Below are positions 46,073 through 55,127 of a DNA stretch of 64,000 nt, piece by piece. The notes beneath the pieces are model-generated. The model ran no database searches. It saw only the letters and a program-made list of their open reading frames with translations, and had not been told where the DNA came from. The stretch is from assembly GCA_963755985.1 (NCBI GenBank), contig CAVWLO010000002.1:1-64000 (forward strand). Direction: 5' to 3'. This DNA comes from DASXMT01 sp963755985. GTDB lineage: Bacteria > Actinomycetota > Acidimicrobiia > Acidimicrobiales > RAAP-2. Made by a program: the position numbers and the translations under genes. Position 1 is the stretch's first letter; every line of letters starts with the position of its first letter.

Positions 46073-47662
46073 ATGCACAGACGCTCCCTCGTCCTGGCCG
46101 CCCTCTGCCTCGCTGCATTCATCATCAGCCTCGACGTCACGATCGTGAACGTGGCGTTGCCCACACTGGTTCGGAAACTCGGGGCAAACTCGACGCAGCT
46201 CCAGTGGGTGGTCGACGCCTACAGCCTCGTCTTCGCCGCCCTGATCTTGGCCGCGGGCAGCCTGAGCGACCGGTTCGGGCGAAAGGGCACACTGCTCGTT
46301 GGGCTGGCCGTCTTCGCCATGGGAAGTCTGGCTGGAGCCGCGTCGGGGACGACGGGGGAGCTCATCGGCTCACGAGCGGTGATGGGACTCGGGGCCGCGC
46401 TCATGTTCCCGTCCACTCTCTCGTTGCTGGTGAACGTGTTCACCGAGCGCAAGGAGCGGGCCCAGGCCATCGGATTGTGGGGCGCCACCACCGGTGTCGG
46501 CATCGCTATGGGCCCGATCGTCGGCGGATGGCTCCTCGGGCGATTTTGGTGGGGGAGCGTGTTCCTGTTGATGGCCATCGTTGCCGGGGTGATCGCGGCG
46601 CTCGTGGCCCTCTCGGTCCCGACGTCACGGGATCCAAGGACGCCGCCGCTCGACTGGCTGGGCTTGGCCCTTTCGACTGCCGGCATGGCTGTCCTTGTCT
46701 TCGGAGTCATCGAAGCTCCCGGCTGGGGGTGGCAGTCCCCGCTGTCTCTGGCGACCATCGCCGGTGGAGCGGCACTGCTCGCCATCTTCGTCATGGCCGA
46801 GCGGCGGAGGGAGCACCCGATGCTCGATGTCGTCCTGTTCAGAAATCCACGATTCACGGCCGCCAGTGTCTCCGTCGCCATCTCGTTCTTCGCCCTGTCG
46901 GGTTTCATCTTCCTCGTCACCCAGTACTTCCAGTTCGTGAAGAACTTCTCTCCGCTGGGGACCGGAGTCCGGCTCCTGCCGGTGGCCGCTTCTGTGGCCG
47001 TGACATCGGTGCTGGGCACGAAGCTCGCCGTGCGGGTCGGCAACAAGGTGATCGTCGGAGCCGGGCTGTTGCTCTTCGCCACAGGGCTGTTCTGGACCTC
47101 GACCGCGTCTGGTTCCACCTCCTACCCGGTCATCGTCGGCCAGATGCTGTTCCTCGGGTCGGGGATGGGCCTGACCAGCGCTCCAGCCACCGAGGCGATC
47201 ATGGGCGCGGTCCCGGCCGCCAAGGCGGGGATCGGGTCGGCGGTGAACGACGCCACCCGACTGTTCGGTGGCACGCTCGGCGTCGCCGTCATCGGGAGCG
47301 TCGCCACCTCGCTGTACACGAGCCGGCTGGCGACGACCCTGCCCGCTGGAATTCCCGGTCGGGCCGTCACAAGCGCCAAGGGCTCAGTCGGGGGCGCGGT
47401 GATCGCCTCCGGTGTGCTCTCGCACGCGGGGTTCGGCCGGGCGGCACACGGACTGGCCACTACCGCGACCGATGCGTTCCTCTACAGCATGTCGGGGGGC
47501 TGTCGAGTGGCCGGCGCCATCAGTGTGGTCGGGGCCGTGGTGGCCATCGCCTTCCTCCCGGCCCGGCCGGGCAAGGACGGAACGGCCGCAGTGCGGGACT
47601 CGGGGGCGGTAGCGAACCTGGCTGCACCGGAGTGGGCGGACGACGCACGGGTCGGCACCTGA
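46073..47662 (+). CDS. MFS drug exporter, DHA2 (EmrB/QacA) family
   Basis: A 529-residue, 14-segment transporter. The start (CLAAFIISLDVTIVNVALPT) carries the DHA2 motif D1, GSLSDRFGRKGTLLVGL is motif A, LWGATTGVGIAMGPIVGGWL is motif C, and WVVDAYSLVFAAL follows the first helix. Such proteins expel lipophilic drugs or cations in exchange for protons. It is transcribed away from the HxlR gene, whose product probably represses it. Confidence 0.92.
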   Translation: MHRRSLVLAALCLAAFIISLDVTIVNVALPTLVRKLGANSTQLQWVVDAYSLVFAALILAAGSLSDRFGRKGTLLVGLAVFAMGSLAGAASGTTGELIGSRAVMGLGAALMFPSTLSLLVNVFTERKERAQAIGLWGATTGVGIAMGPIVGGWLLGRFWWGSVFLLMAIVAGVIAALVALSVPTSRDPRTPPLDWLGLALSTAGMAVLVFGVIEAPGWGWQSPLSLATIAGGAALLAIFVMAERRREHPMLDVVLFRNPRFTAASVSVAISFFALSGFIFLVTQYFQFVKNFSPLGTGVRLLPVAASVAVTSVLGTKLAVRVGNKVIVGAGLLLFATGLFWTSTASGSTSYPVIVGQMLFLGSGMGLTSAPATEAIMGAVPAAKAGIGSAVNDATRLFGGTLGVAVIGSVATSLYTSRLATTLPAGIPGRAVTSAKGSVGGAVIASGVLSHAGFGRAAHGLATTATDAFLYSMSGGCRVAGAISVVGAVVAIAFLPARPGKDGTAAVRDSGAVANLAAPEWADDARVGT

Positions 47663-47720
47663 GTCGACACGACTGGCTCAGTGACCATCGCGATCGGTCC
47701 GGAGACCCGACCGTCGCTGG

Positions 47721-48137
47721 CTAGGTCAGGTCAGCTGGATACGTGATCGAGACCTCTCCGATCGACTGGGGAAAGTCGCGCCGATTGTTGGTGATGAAGC
47801 GGTCGGCGCCAGCCGACACGGCCGTCGCCAGATGCACGGCATCGGCCGACCGCAAGCGGTACCAGGCACCGAGCGCCACGGCGATCGAGGCGATCGCCTC
47901 GTCCACCGGGCGCAGGTCGAGGCGGGCAAGCAGTGCGGCGAGTGCCGCGACCTCGTCATCACTGCCGTCACCCGTCGCCTTGGTCAGCACCTCGGGTAGG
48001 AGCAGCGTTGATCCGACCCCGGCCAGGACGCCGGCATCGTCCGGCGAATCCTCGGGGAAGAGGGCCAGCACCGACCGGCCGAGCGGGTGGCCAGGCGCCG
48101 CGGCATAGATCAAGACGTCCGCGTCGAATGCGTCCAT
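47721..48137 (-). CDS. PIN-domain toxin (VapC type)
   Basis: A 138-residue PIN domain with the four acidic positions: FDADVLIYAAAPG (first Asp), LLLPEVLTKA (Glu), RSADAVHLATAV (Asp) and RFITNNRRDF (last Asp, with TNN/RDF pattern). PIN toxins are Mg-dependent ribonucleases. The start overlaps the antitoxin stop by 1 nt (TGATG), the usual arrangement of these pairs. Confidence 0.85.
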   Translation of the reverse strand: MDAFDADVLIYAAAPGHPLGRSVLALFPEDSPDDAGVLAGVGSTLLLPEVLTKATGDGSDDEVAALAALLARLDLRPVDEAIASIAVALGAWYRLRSADAVHLATAVSAGADRFITNNRRDFPQSIGEVSITYPADLT

Positions 48138-48430
48138 CAGGACCGTGCGTCTCGGTCCGTCCTGATCGCGCTGACCAACTCATCGGCGCGCGCCGCGCTG
48201 ATCCCGATGCTCTGCTTGAGCGAGGTTCGCCGACCGACCGCCAGCGCCGTCCGGGTCTTGTCCGCCGTCCTCAGCGCGTGCTCGGCGCGGCGGCTTCGTA
48301 ACGTGTCCGGCCGGACGACCACGGCCACCGGCCGACCGTGCCGGGTGATCGTGACCTCTTCCCCTTTGTCGACGCGGTCGAGCACGTCGGGGAGTGCTGC
48401 CCGTGCATCGCTGACCGTCATGGTGGTCAT
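48137..48430 (-). CDS. Phd/YefM-type antitoxin
   Basis: The 97-residue product starts MTTMTVSDARAALPDVLDRV and continues KGEEVTITRHGRPVAVVV, the Phd/YefM DNA-binding fold. The C-terminal half is basic and presumably folds on the toxin. ATG 48430 leaves almost no leader because operator repeats abut it; ATG 48421 (MTVSDAR) would leave room for a ribosome site. The gene precedes and overlaps the toxin gene. Confidence 0.85.
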   Translation of the reverse strand: MTTMTVSDARAALPDVLDRVDKGEEVTITRHGRPVAVVVRPDTLRSRRAEHALRTADKTRTALAVGRRTSLKQSIGISAARADELVSAIRTDRDARS

Positions 48431-48456
48431 GTACGTGAGCGTACATCGTTGTACGT
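48431..48456 (-). promoter_or_regulatory. Triple GTACRT operator of the toxin-antitoxin operon
   Basis: GTACGT (48431-48436), GTACAT (48441-48446) and GTACGT (48451-48456) are spaced exactly 10 bp, hence on one face of the helix. They lie directly upstream of the antitoxin start. Phd-type antitoxins, alone or with the toxin, bind such repeated half-sites to repress their own operon. Confidence 0.6.
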
Positions 48457-48499
48457 AACGGCGTGTCTCTGAACATCAGGCCGTGGCCGACCATCGGCG

Positions 48500-49480
48500 T
48501 CACGAGTCGGTGGCGTCCAGCTCCACCGGGGTGGCGATGACGTCGACCAGGGCATCGGAACGCAGGACGGTCAGGGCCAGCGGCTGGCCGATGGCATCGC
48601 CGAGCATCAGGCGCTGCAGGGTCTGGGCGCTGACCACCGCCTCGCGGTTGGCACTGAGTAGGAGGTCGCCGGTGTGCAAGCCGGCCCGCGCCGCTGGTCC
48701 GCCGGGGACGACCTCGGCGATGCGCAGGCCCGTCTTCTGTGACCGTTGCCCAGCCAGCAGCGGGGGCAACGGAGCCGGGGTCCCGGCTACGCCCAGGTAG
48801 GCCCGGCGCACGCGCCCCTCGGCCATCAGGGCGGCGATGATCTGGCGGGTGATCGAGTTGATGGGAATGGCCAGGCCGACGCCGACGCCGGCGACGGCCG
48901 TGTTGATGCCGACCACGGCACCCGAGGCCACGACCAGGGCACCACCCGAGTTGCCGGGGTTGAGGGCGGCGTCGGTCTGGATCACATCGTCGATGATCCG
49001 CACGTTTTGGCCCGCTCTGGTCGGCAGCGAGCGGCCGAGGGCGCTGACGACGCCGGCGGTGATGCTGCCGGCCAGACCGAGCGGGTTGCCCACCGCCACC
49101 ACCAGCTGCCCCACCTTGAGCTGGGCCGCCTCGCCCAGCCGGGCCGGGGCCGGGGTCACGCCGTCGGCGCGGACCACGGCCAGGTCCGAGAGCCGATCGG
49201 TGCCCACGACGTGGAAGGGGACGGCGGTGCCGTCGGCAAAGGCGACCCGGCCGGCCTCAGCCGATCCGACCACGTGGGCGTTGGTGAGCAGGAACCCGTC
49301 GTTGGTGAAGACCACGGCCGAGCCCGCCCCGCCGGCATAGCTGCCGTCCGGTTGACGATGGGAGACCTCAAGGGCGGCGACCCGGGGGGTCAACTGCTCG
49401 GCCACCGAGACCACGACCTGGGAATATGCGTCCAACGGCCCGACGTCTCGCTCGGGCGTCTCTGAAAGGGTGTCACTCAC
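48500..49480 (-). CDS. HtrA-like S1C serine protease with PDZ domain, cytoplasmic
   Basis: 326 residues. The trypsin-like domain has His in LLTNAHVVGSAE, Asp in RLSDLAVVRAD and Ser in ALNPGNSGGALVVASG. A PDZ domain fills the last ~95 residues (TGLRIAEVVPGGPAARAGLH, GDLLLSANREAVV). There is no signal peptide or membrane segment at the N-terminus, unlike DegP/HtrA proteins, so it likely acts in the cytoplasm. GTG 49480 has GGAG upstream. Confidence 0.88.
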   Translation of the reverse strand: MSDTLSETPERDVGPLDAYSQVVVSVAEQLTPRVAALEVSHRQPDGSYAGGAGSAVVFTNDGFLLTNAHVVGSAEAGRVAFADGTAVPFHVVGTDRLSDLAVVRADGVTPAPARLGEAAQLKVGQLVVAVGNPLGLAGSITAGVVSALGRSLPTRAGQNVRIIDDVIQTDAALNPGNSGGALVVASGAVVGINTAVAGVGVGLAIPINSITRQIIAALMAEGRVRRAYLGVAGTPAPLPPLLAGQRSQKTGLRIAEVVPGGPAARAGLHTGDLLLSANREAVVSAQTLQRLMLGDAIGQPLALTVLRSDALVDVIATPVELDATDS

Positions 49481-49641
49481 TGCACCAGCTCCTGATTACA
49501 AGATTACGTCCCTCTTGAACAGAGAATAGGCGTGACTTGTTCCTTTCGTTCGGGCCCGGACATATCGTCCGATCGATTCGGATGGTCCACCCGATGTCAT
49601 CCTGATCGACGAGCTAGCCTTCGCTTGGCGAGGAGGTGGGA

Positions 49642-51372
49642 ATGGTGCGAGTCCGACAACGGAACCCGCTGCCTGGTGTCCTCGCGTCCGTTCTGTTGGT
49701 GAGCGGCATGGCGCTGGCCGCGGTCCTGGTCGGACCGGCCGTGCCTGCCGGAGCGGATCCGGCACCGAGCCCTGTGGTCTCCCAACTGCAGCCGTCCTCC
49801 GGCACGGCTGGCGGTGGGACCACCGTGGTCATCACCGGTTCAGGCTTCACGGGGGCGACCGCAGTCTCGTTCGGGCCCAACACGTCGTCAGCATTCACCG
49901 TCGACTCCGACACGACGATCACCGCCAGCGCACCGGTAGGAGCGTCGGCCGTCGACGTGACCGTCACGGCCGGCGGCGGCGTCAGTCCCGTCTCGGTCGG
50001 CGATCAGTTCACCTATATCGGTGGGCCTGCCGACATCGGATCGAGCGGAGGATCCTTGACCGTCAACGGTGTTCCCACCCTGTTCTCCGGCGTGAACGCC
50101 TTCGAACTGGGGACATCATGGGGCACAAACGCGGGATGTGGCACCATGCTCGACGACACCCAGCTCGACTCCTTCTTCACTTCTCTCCGGCCGGGATCGC
50201 TGGTACGGTTCTCAGCCTTCCAGGCCACCATGGTGACCAACTACTTCACCCACACTCTGGACTGGGCGCCGCTCGACCGAGTCTTCGAGGCTGCCGCCCG
50301 CGACCACCAGTACCTGGTACCGATGCTCACCGGACAGGGTGCCCCCTGCGATGGTGGCCATTGGCAGGGCCCATCCTGGTACACGGGGGGCTATCAGGAC
50401 GTCTTCAACAGTGCTGCCAACAGCGATGGAAGAGGCTTGACCCCGCTGTCGTACTGGGACTTCCTCCAAGCGGTCGTCAACCGGTACAAGGCGTCGCCGG
50501 CCCTCGCCCTCTGGGAGCCGATCAGCGAGCCCGAGGCCTCGACCTGCGCAAGCCAGTACCAACCTTCGGACTGCTCCGGTCATCAGACATGCCCGGACGA
50601 GACGGTGGCCGCGTCTGCGCTTCGATCGTTCTTCGACGTGGTGGGCGGTGAGATCCACGCGCTCGACCCCAACCATCTGGTCGAGAGCGGCATGTTGGGA
50701 GGCGGGCAGTGCGGGACCGGCGGATCGGACTTCGAATACGTCTCGGCCAGCCCCGGTATCGACGTCGGCTCGTTTCATGACTACTACGGCGGCAACGTCC
50801 TCATCGGGGGAGACCAGTGGAATGGTGTCGGTTTGCGCATCCAACAGATGGCCGATCTGGGCAAGCCGCTGATCGACGGCGAGCTCGGCATCGCCGCCGC
50901 CAACGGCAGCACAGCCTGTGTGAGCCCCACCGATCGAACAACGGAGGTCGGGTCCAAGGACACCGCCCAGTACGGCGCCGGCATAGCGGCCATCCTGGTC
51001 TGGAACTGGTCGCCCGACACTCCGACTTGGTGCGATTACAACGTCAATGCCGGCGATCCATTGATGACCTTGTTGGGCCAGGGCCGGCCTGGGCTTGGGG
51101 GATCGTCCTCGGTGGCACCCGGCGTATCGGCCGTCAGCTCGGCCGAAAGTCCGGTGACGGCTGGAACCGAGGTGACGGTGAGCGGATCGGGCTTCACCGG
51201 GAGCACCGCTGTGGCCTTTGCCGGGGAGGCGGCATCGAGCTACTTCGTCGACGCCGACGGCACCCTCTCTGCGGTCGTACCACCGAACGTGACCGGATCG
51301 GTCGATGTGACCGTGACCGGGCCGGGTGGAACGAGTGCCACCACCTCCTCTGATCAGCTCACCGTGACCTGA
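49642..51372 (+). CDS. Secreted glycoside-hydrolase-like protein with IPT/TIG domains at both ends
   Basis: 576 residues; ATG 49642 follows GAGGAGG. A signal peptide (VLASVLLVSGMALAAVLVGP) is followed by an IPT/TIG Ig-like domain (about 45-125: PSSGTAGGGTTVVITGSGFT). A TIM-barrel-like domain (about 130-480) has ALALWEPISEPEAST, the expected acid/base Glu region of clan GH-A, and GKPLIDGELGIA, a candidate nucleophile Glu. A second IPT/TIG domain (about 490-576) ends the protein. It probably cleaves a beta-glycan; mannanase/cellulase-type (GH5) is likely but not proven. It faces the polysaccharide operon on the other strand, stop to stop. Confidence 0.8.
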   Translation: MVRVRQRNPLPGVLASVLLVSGMALAAVLVGPAVPAGADPAPSPVVSQLQPSSGTAGGGTTVVITGSGFTGATAVSFGPNTSSAFTVDSDTTITASAPVGASAVDVTVTAGGGVSPVSVGDQFTYIGGPADIGSSGGSLTVNGVPTLFSGVNAFELGTSWGTNAGCGTMLDDTQLDSFFTSLRPGSLVRFSAFQATMVTNYFTHTLDWAPLDRVFEAAARDHQYLVPMLTGQGAPCDGGHWQGPSWYTGGYQDVFNSAANSDGRGLTPLSYWDFLQAVVNRYKASPALALWEPISEPEASTCASQYQPSDCSGHQTCPDETVAASALRSFFDVVGGEIHALDPNHLVESGMLGGGQCGTGGSDFEYVSASPGIDVGSFHDYYGGNVLIGGDQWNGVGLRIQQMADLGKPLIDGELGIAAANGSTACVSPTDRTTEVGSKDTAQYGAGIAAILVWNWSPDTPTWCDYNVNAGDPLMTLLGQGRPGLGGSSSVAPGVSAVSSAESPVTAGTEVTVSGSGFTGSTAVAFAGEAASSYFVDADGTLSAVVPPNVTGSVDVTVTGPGGTSATTSSDQLTVT

Positions 51373-51408
51373 CGGCAACGGATCCGGTCGTTCCGGCTGG
51401 TGTGCGGA

Positions 51409-53361
51409 TCATCGCTCGGCGCCCGAGAGGCCGGACTCCTCCATTGGTTCGGACCAGCCCGACTGGGAAGCGGGGTCCACCAGCCCGTGGGGGGTCTTCT
51501 CCCACTCGGACGGTTTACGGATGAGCTGGTAGAGGGCACGCCAGGCCGCGGTTGAGTGCAACAGCCAATACACCGGATTCAAGAAGGCGTAGCCCAGGAG
51601 CTTCCACTGCTTCCGACGCCGGAGGGCGTACATGTTGATCGCCACCATCGTCAGTGTCCCGAAGACCAGGCTGAAGGTGTTCATGGCCGTGATGTAGTCG
51701 TTTACGTGATAGTTGTGCAGCGGCAGACCGTAGATGCCGTACAGACCCAGGAACACCACCAGGGGATTGATCAGGAATGTGGCCGGCGTGCCGCCGATGA
51801 AGAAGTAGAGGCCCACCACCCCGCGCCAACCCGTCGTCCGGTAGAGCTCTCGGACGGAGCGGGTGTGCACTGCCGTCGTCACCATGAACCCCTTGATCCA
51901 GCGGGTGCGCTGGCGTATCCACGGCCATGTGGCTGAGCACGCCTCCTCCCAGGTGGTCGACTGCACCGTTCCCACCCGATAGCCGTGAGCCTTGCACCGA
52001 ATGCCAAGATCGGCGTCCTCGGTGACGTTGTAGGGATCCCATCCGCCCAGCTCTCGGAGCCTGTCAGTACGGAAATGATTGGAGGTACCGCCGAGCGGCA
52101 TCGGCAGGCCCAGGGCGTCGACCCCGACGAGCATGTAGTCGAACCACACCGAATACTCGATGGTGAACATGCGGGTCAAGAAGTTCTGGTCGGAATTGAA
52201 GTAGTTGAGCCGCGCTTGCAGGCAGGCCACGTCGTCGGTCTCTTGAGCGAATGCGTCGACGACCTCCCGGAGCTGAGACGGCTCCGGACGGTCTTCGGCG
52301 TCGTAGATGACCAAGTACTGGCCCCGAGCCAAGAGCAGGCCCACGTTGCAACCCCGAGGCTTGGTCCGGGGCGTGCCGTCCGGGAGGATGACAATGCGGA
52401 CGTTGTCGGGCGGCCGTAGGGCCTTGGCCGTGGCGATCGTCTCTGCATCGTCCTCCTCCAAGAGGACGAGCACTTGCTTCTTCGATCGCGGGTAGTCGAG
52501 CGCGTCGATGCGGGCCAGCACCTCGGGAAGGACGTTGGCCTCGCGGTAACAGGGCACAAGAATGGTGTAGTCGGGCAGGTCCCGGTCGGAGAGCCGGGAT
52601 CGCACCGGCGCCGTTCCCGCGATCACCTCACGAGCCTCCGCTTCTTCGGCCAGGCGCAGCTGGCGCCCTCCCACCAGGCACAGGATGACCTTGGTGGCGA
52701 TGCTGATGTCGAAGATGAGGTTCAATCCGGCGACCAGGACGGCCAGGCCGACCAGAGGCTGCCAGATGGCAAAGGCGACCATGACCACCGCGGCGGCCAC
52801 CAGGCCGGCCACCTGGAACCGGGTGATCCCGTAGCGAGCCGAGAGGTGAGGGCGGGCCTCGGCCAGCGACTCGGCCGCGTGTTGGGCGATCGCGCCACCG
52901 GCGGCGTGGCTCACCGCGTCGATGAGGTCCCAGTCCGTGGTGATCAGCAAGTCGATCCGATCGGCCTGGTACTCGGCGGCCAGGTGGGCGACGGGCACTT
53001 GTTCCGGATCGGCTGTCGCCACCCAAAGGACTGACTCGCCCCCGTCGGTGCCGAAGCGCCACGGGAGCCAGCGCTCGCGAAGCATGTCGGCCACGTCATT
53101 GTCTTGCACGAGGTCGACATCGGGTGGCGTCACCACCAGATCGACGAAGGGGAGGGAGATCACTTCGGCCAAGGCTCGGTACAAGGTGGTCCGGCGGACG
53201 AGGCCGTGGACCAAGAGCACGGTTCCGATCCATCCCCCCTCCGATCGGTGCAACTCGACGGCCCGCTCGGCATCTTCGGGAGAGAGCATTTGTCTTCGGA
53301 CCAGCTCGTTGACCAGGTCAACGCGGGTTTGATGGGCCATGGCCGTGTCGGCGTTGTCCAT
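51409..53361 (-). CDS. Family 2 glycosyltransferase with MshEN-like N-terminal domain
   Basis: 650 residues. Residues about 1-150 resemble the GspE/MshE N-terminal domain (LVNELVRRQMLSPEDAERAV, GTVLLVHGLVRRTTLYRALA), which in MshE and NfrB-type proteins binds cyclic di-GMP. Two membrane segments follow, then a GT-A domain: YTILVPCYREANVLPEVLAR, LVIYDAEDRPEPSQLREVVD, NVTEDADLGIRCKAHGYRVG and RQRTRWIKGFM (QxxRW). At least three more membrane segments close the protein. This is a processive synthase plan. ATG 53361 overlaps the previous stop (TGATG). Confidence 0.87.
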   Translation of the reverse strand: MDNADTAMAHQTRVDLVNELVRRQMLSPEDAERAVELHRSEGGWIGTVLLVHGLVRRTTLYRALAEVISLPFVDLVVTPPDVDLVQDNDVADMLRERWLPWRFGTDGGESVLWVATADPEQVPVAHLAAEYQADRIDLLITTDWDLIDAVSHAAGGAIAQHAAESLAEARPHLSARYGITRFQVAGLVAAAVVMVAFAIWQPLVGLAVLVAGLNLIFDISIATKVILCLVGGRQLRLAEEAEAREVIAGTAPVRSRLSDRDLPDYTILVPCYREANVLPEVLARIDALDYPRSKKQVLVLLEEDDAETIATAKALRPPDNVRIVILPDGTPRTKPRGCNVGLLLARGQYLVIYDAEDRPEPSQLREVVDAFAQETDDVACLQARLNYFNSDQNFLTRMFTIEYSVWFDYMLVGVDALGLPMPLGGTSNHFRTDRLRELGGWDPYNVTEDADLGIRCKAHGYRVGTVQSTTWEEACSATWPWIRQRTRWIKGFMVTTAVHTRSVRELYRTTGWRGVVGLYFFIGGTPATFLINPLVVFLGLYGIYGLPLHNYHVNDYITAMNTFSLVFGTLTMVAINMYALRRRKQWKLLGYAFLNPVYWLLHSTAAWRALYQLIRKPSEWEKTPHGLVDPASQSGWSEPMEESGLSGAER

Positions 53362-55127
53362 CAGGATTGACTTCCGGAGACGAGCTGCTGTGCCGGCTGT
53401 TGGTTGAAATTGTCCAAGCGGTAGATGACGTAGGGGCCGAAGCGAGCCTCGGCGACGAACATGCCGTTGAACACGCCCCGATGACCGAGCGCGTCCCACA
53501 CGCGGTCCTGGCGGTCGCCGGGCTGGGTGACGATCCAGGTCGCCTGGGACGGATGACGCAGGGTATTGGTCCATTGCGCCCCCGAGAAGGTGGCGGCGAT
53601 CCGGTGCAAGCCAATTCCCATGTTGGGAAGGTAGGGAAAGGCGACGTCGTCGACCAGGATGATGCCGGTGGTGGCGTCGCGTCTCAGCCAGGCAGCTGCG
53701 GCGAAACCGGGTGCGGCCCCCTGTAGCTCCGCCCTGGCCTCAACGACGGTGATGGCCGAGGCGGGCAGGCTGTGGGAGACGAGTCCCGATACGGTCCCGA
53801 CCGATACGGCGACGATGAGGGCCACCGTTACGATGGGTCGAACGATCGACCGGGGGCGGAGCGGCGCGGACCTTTCCCGCTCCCCGTCACTGGGGTGGGT
53901 CGTCCGGAACAACCGGAGTGACTGGGCCACGGCCACGGCCACGAAGGGAAGAACTTCGGTCACGTATCGGGTGTTGTAGGTGCCGCTCGGGATCAGCTGG
54001 GGAAGCTGGATGATGATCTGTCCCGTATAGAGGGAGTAGACGAGAAAGACCCCGGGCACGGCCAGGAGCAGCCAGAGCTCTCGCTGCCAGCCGCGCCAGC
54101 GGAGCACGACAACGGCCAGACCGAGCACGGCCAGGGCGGCCGTTCCCTTACCGACGATGTCGAGCAGCGTCCGGCCGAAGAGGGCCGCCGCGGTGACCGC
54201 GTGGTGTTGAGCGGGAAGGAGGCCCAACTTGGCCTGGACGGCCGACTGCACCTGAGCGGAGAACGGACCCTGCTGGAAGGCCAAGGGATTGCCGAACACG
54301 GCCCAGTTGTAGATGACCCACCACGTGGCGATGATCACCGGTATGGCGCCGAATGCGGCCACCTGCTTCCACAGCGTCGGACCCCAGCCCACCCGGTGCC
54401 ACGTCAGCAAGGCGACCAGGACCCCGGCACATCCGGCGAAGGCCCAGCCCTCGTACCGACAGAGCATGGCCATGCCGGTGGGCAGTCCGCAGAAGATCAC
54501 GGTCATGCCGGGCGAGTACCGTCGCCCGCTGTTCGCCCATCCGAGCAGCCCGACCACGGCCAGGCTGATCCCGGCAACGAGAAACGGCTCCACCAGTGGC
54601 GAGGAGGCGATGAAGATCCATGAGACATTGGTCATCATCACCGCGGCCGCGACGTAGCCGGCGCCCCGTCCGACCCCGATCCGTTCGCAGATCCGGAAGA
54701 CGCACACCGTTGTGACCACCGCGCAGATGGAGGACGGGACCGCCCCGGCCAAGCCGTTGTGCCATGCCGCCGTCCACAAGGAGGGCACGGCGTCGATGAC
54801 GTGGGGGAGGGGGAGCCAGACCGTTCCGATTTGCGACACCCCGGGGTTGGGTCCGTCGAAGAGCCGCCGAGCCACCGTGAGGTGGTATCGGGAGTCGTTG
54901 TAGGCCAACAGCAAATGGTGGTTCCACGACCACCACAACATGGCTGCCTGCACCGCGGAGGCCATGCCCGCGACCGGGACCCAACCGGTCCACCAGCCTC
55001 TCCGGGGACCGGCCCGGTTGGACAGAGATCTGAGGTCGAGTCTCGGCACGCTCTCGGCCGGGTTGGGGAGGAGGTCTCGAGGGGCGACATCGACCAGCGC
55101 GGCCGATCGAGGAGCTACCGACGTCAT
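53361..55127 (-). CDS. Multi-spanning membrane protein, GT39/ArnT-like
   Basis: 588 residues with about ten membrane segments and a large periplasmic C-terminal part (about 470-588). The first extracytoplasmic loop has YNDSRYHLTVARRLFDGPNP, the Asp-Arg context typical of GT-C glycosyltransferases that use polyprenyl-linked sugars. The start overlaps the BcsB-like stop by ATGA. It sits between the BcsB-like and synthase genes and so probably modifies or transfers the same polymer. Confidence 0.8.
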   Translation of the reverse strand: MTSVAPRSAALVDVAPRDLLPNPAESVPRLDLRSLSNRAGPRRGWWTGWVPVAGMASAVQAAMLWWSWNHHLLLAYNDSRYHLTVARRLFDGPNPGVSQIGTVWLPLPHVIDAVPSLWTAAWHNGLAGAVPSSICAVVTTVCVFRICERIGVGRGAGYVAAAVMMTNVSWIFIASSPLVEPFLVAGISLAVVGLLGWANSGRRYSPGMTVIFCGLPTGMAMLCRYEGWAFAGCAGVLVALLTWHRVGWGPTLWKQVAAFGAIPVIIATWWVIYNWAVFGNPLAFQQGPFSAQVQSAVQAKLGLLPAQHHAVTAAALFGRTLLDIVGKGTAALAVLGLAVVVLRWRGWQRELWLLLAVPGVFLVYSLYTGQIIIQLPQLIPSGTYNTRYVTEVLPFVAVAVAQSLRLFRTTHPSDGERERSAPLRPRSIVRPIVTVALIVAVSVGTVSGLVSHSLPASAITVVEARAELQGAAPGFAAAAWLRRDATTGIILVDDVAFPYLPNMGIGLHRIAATFSGAQWTNTLRHPSQATWIVTQPGDRQDRVWDALGHRGVFNGMFVAEARFGPYVIYRLDNFNQQPAQQLVSGSQS

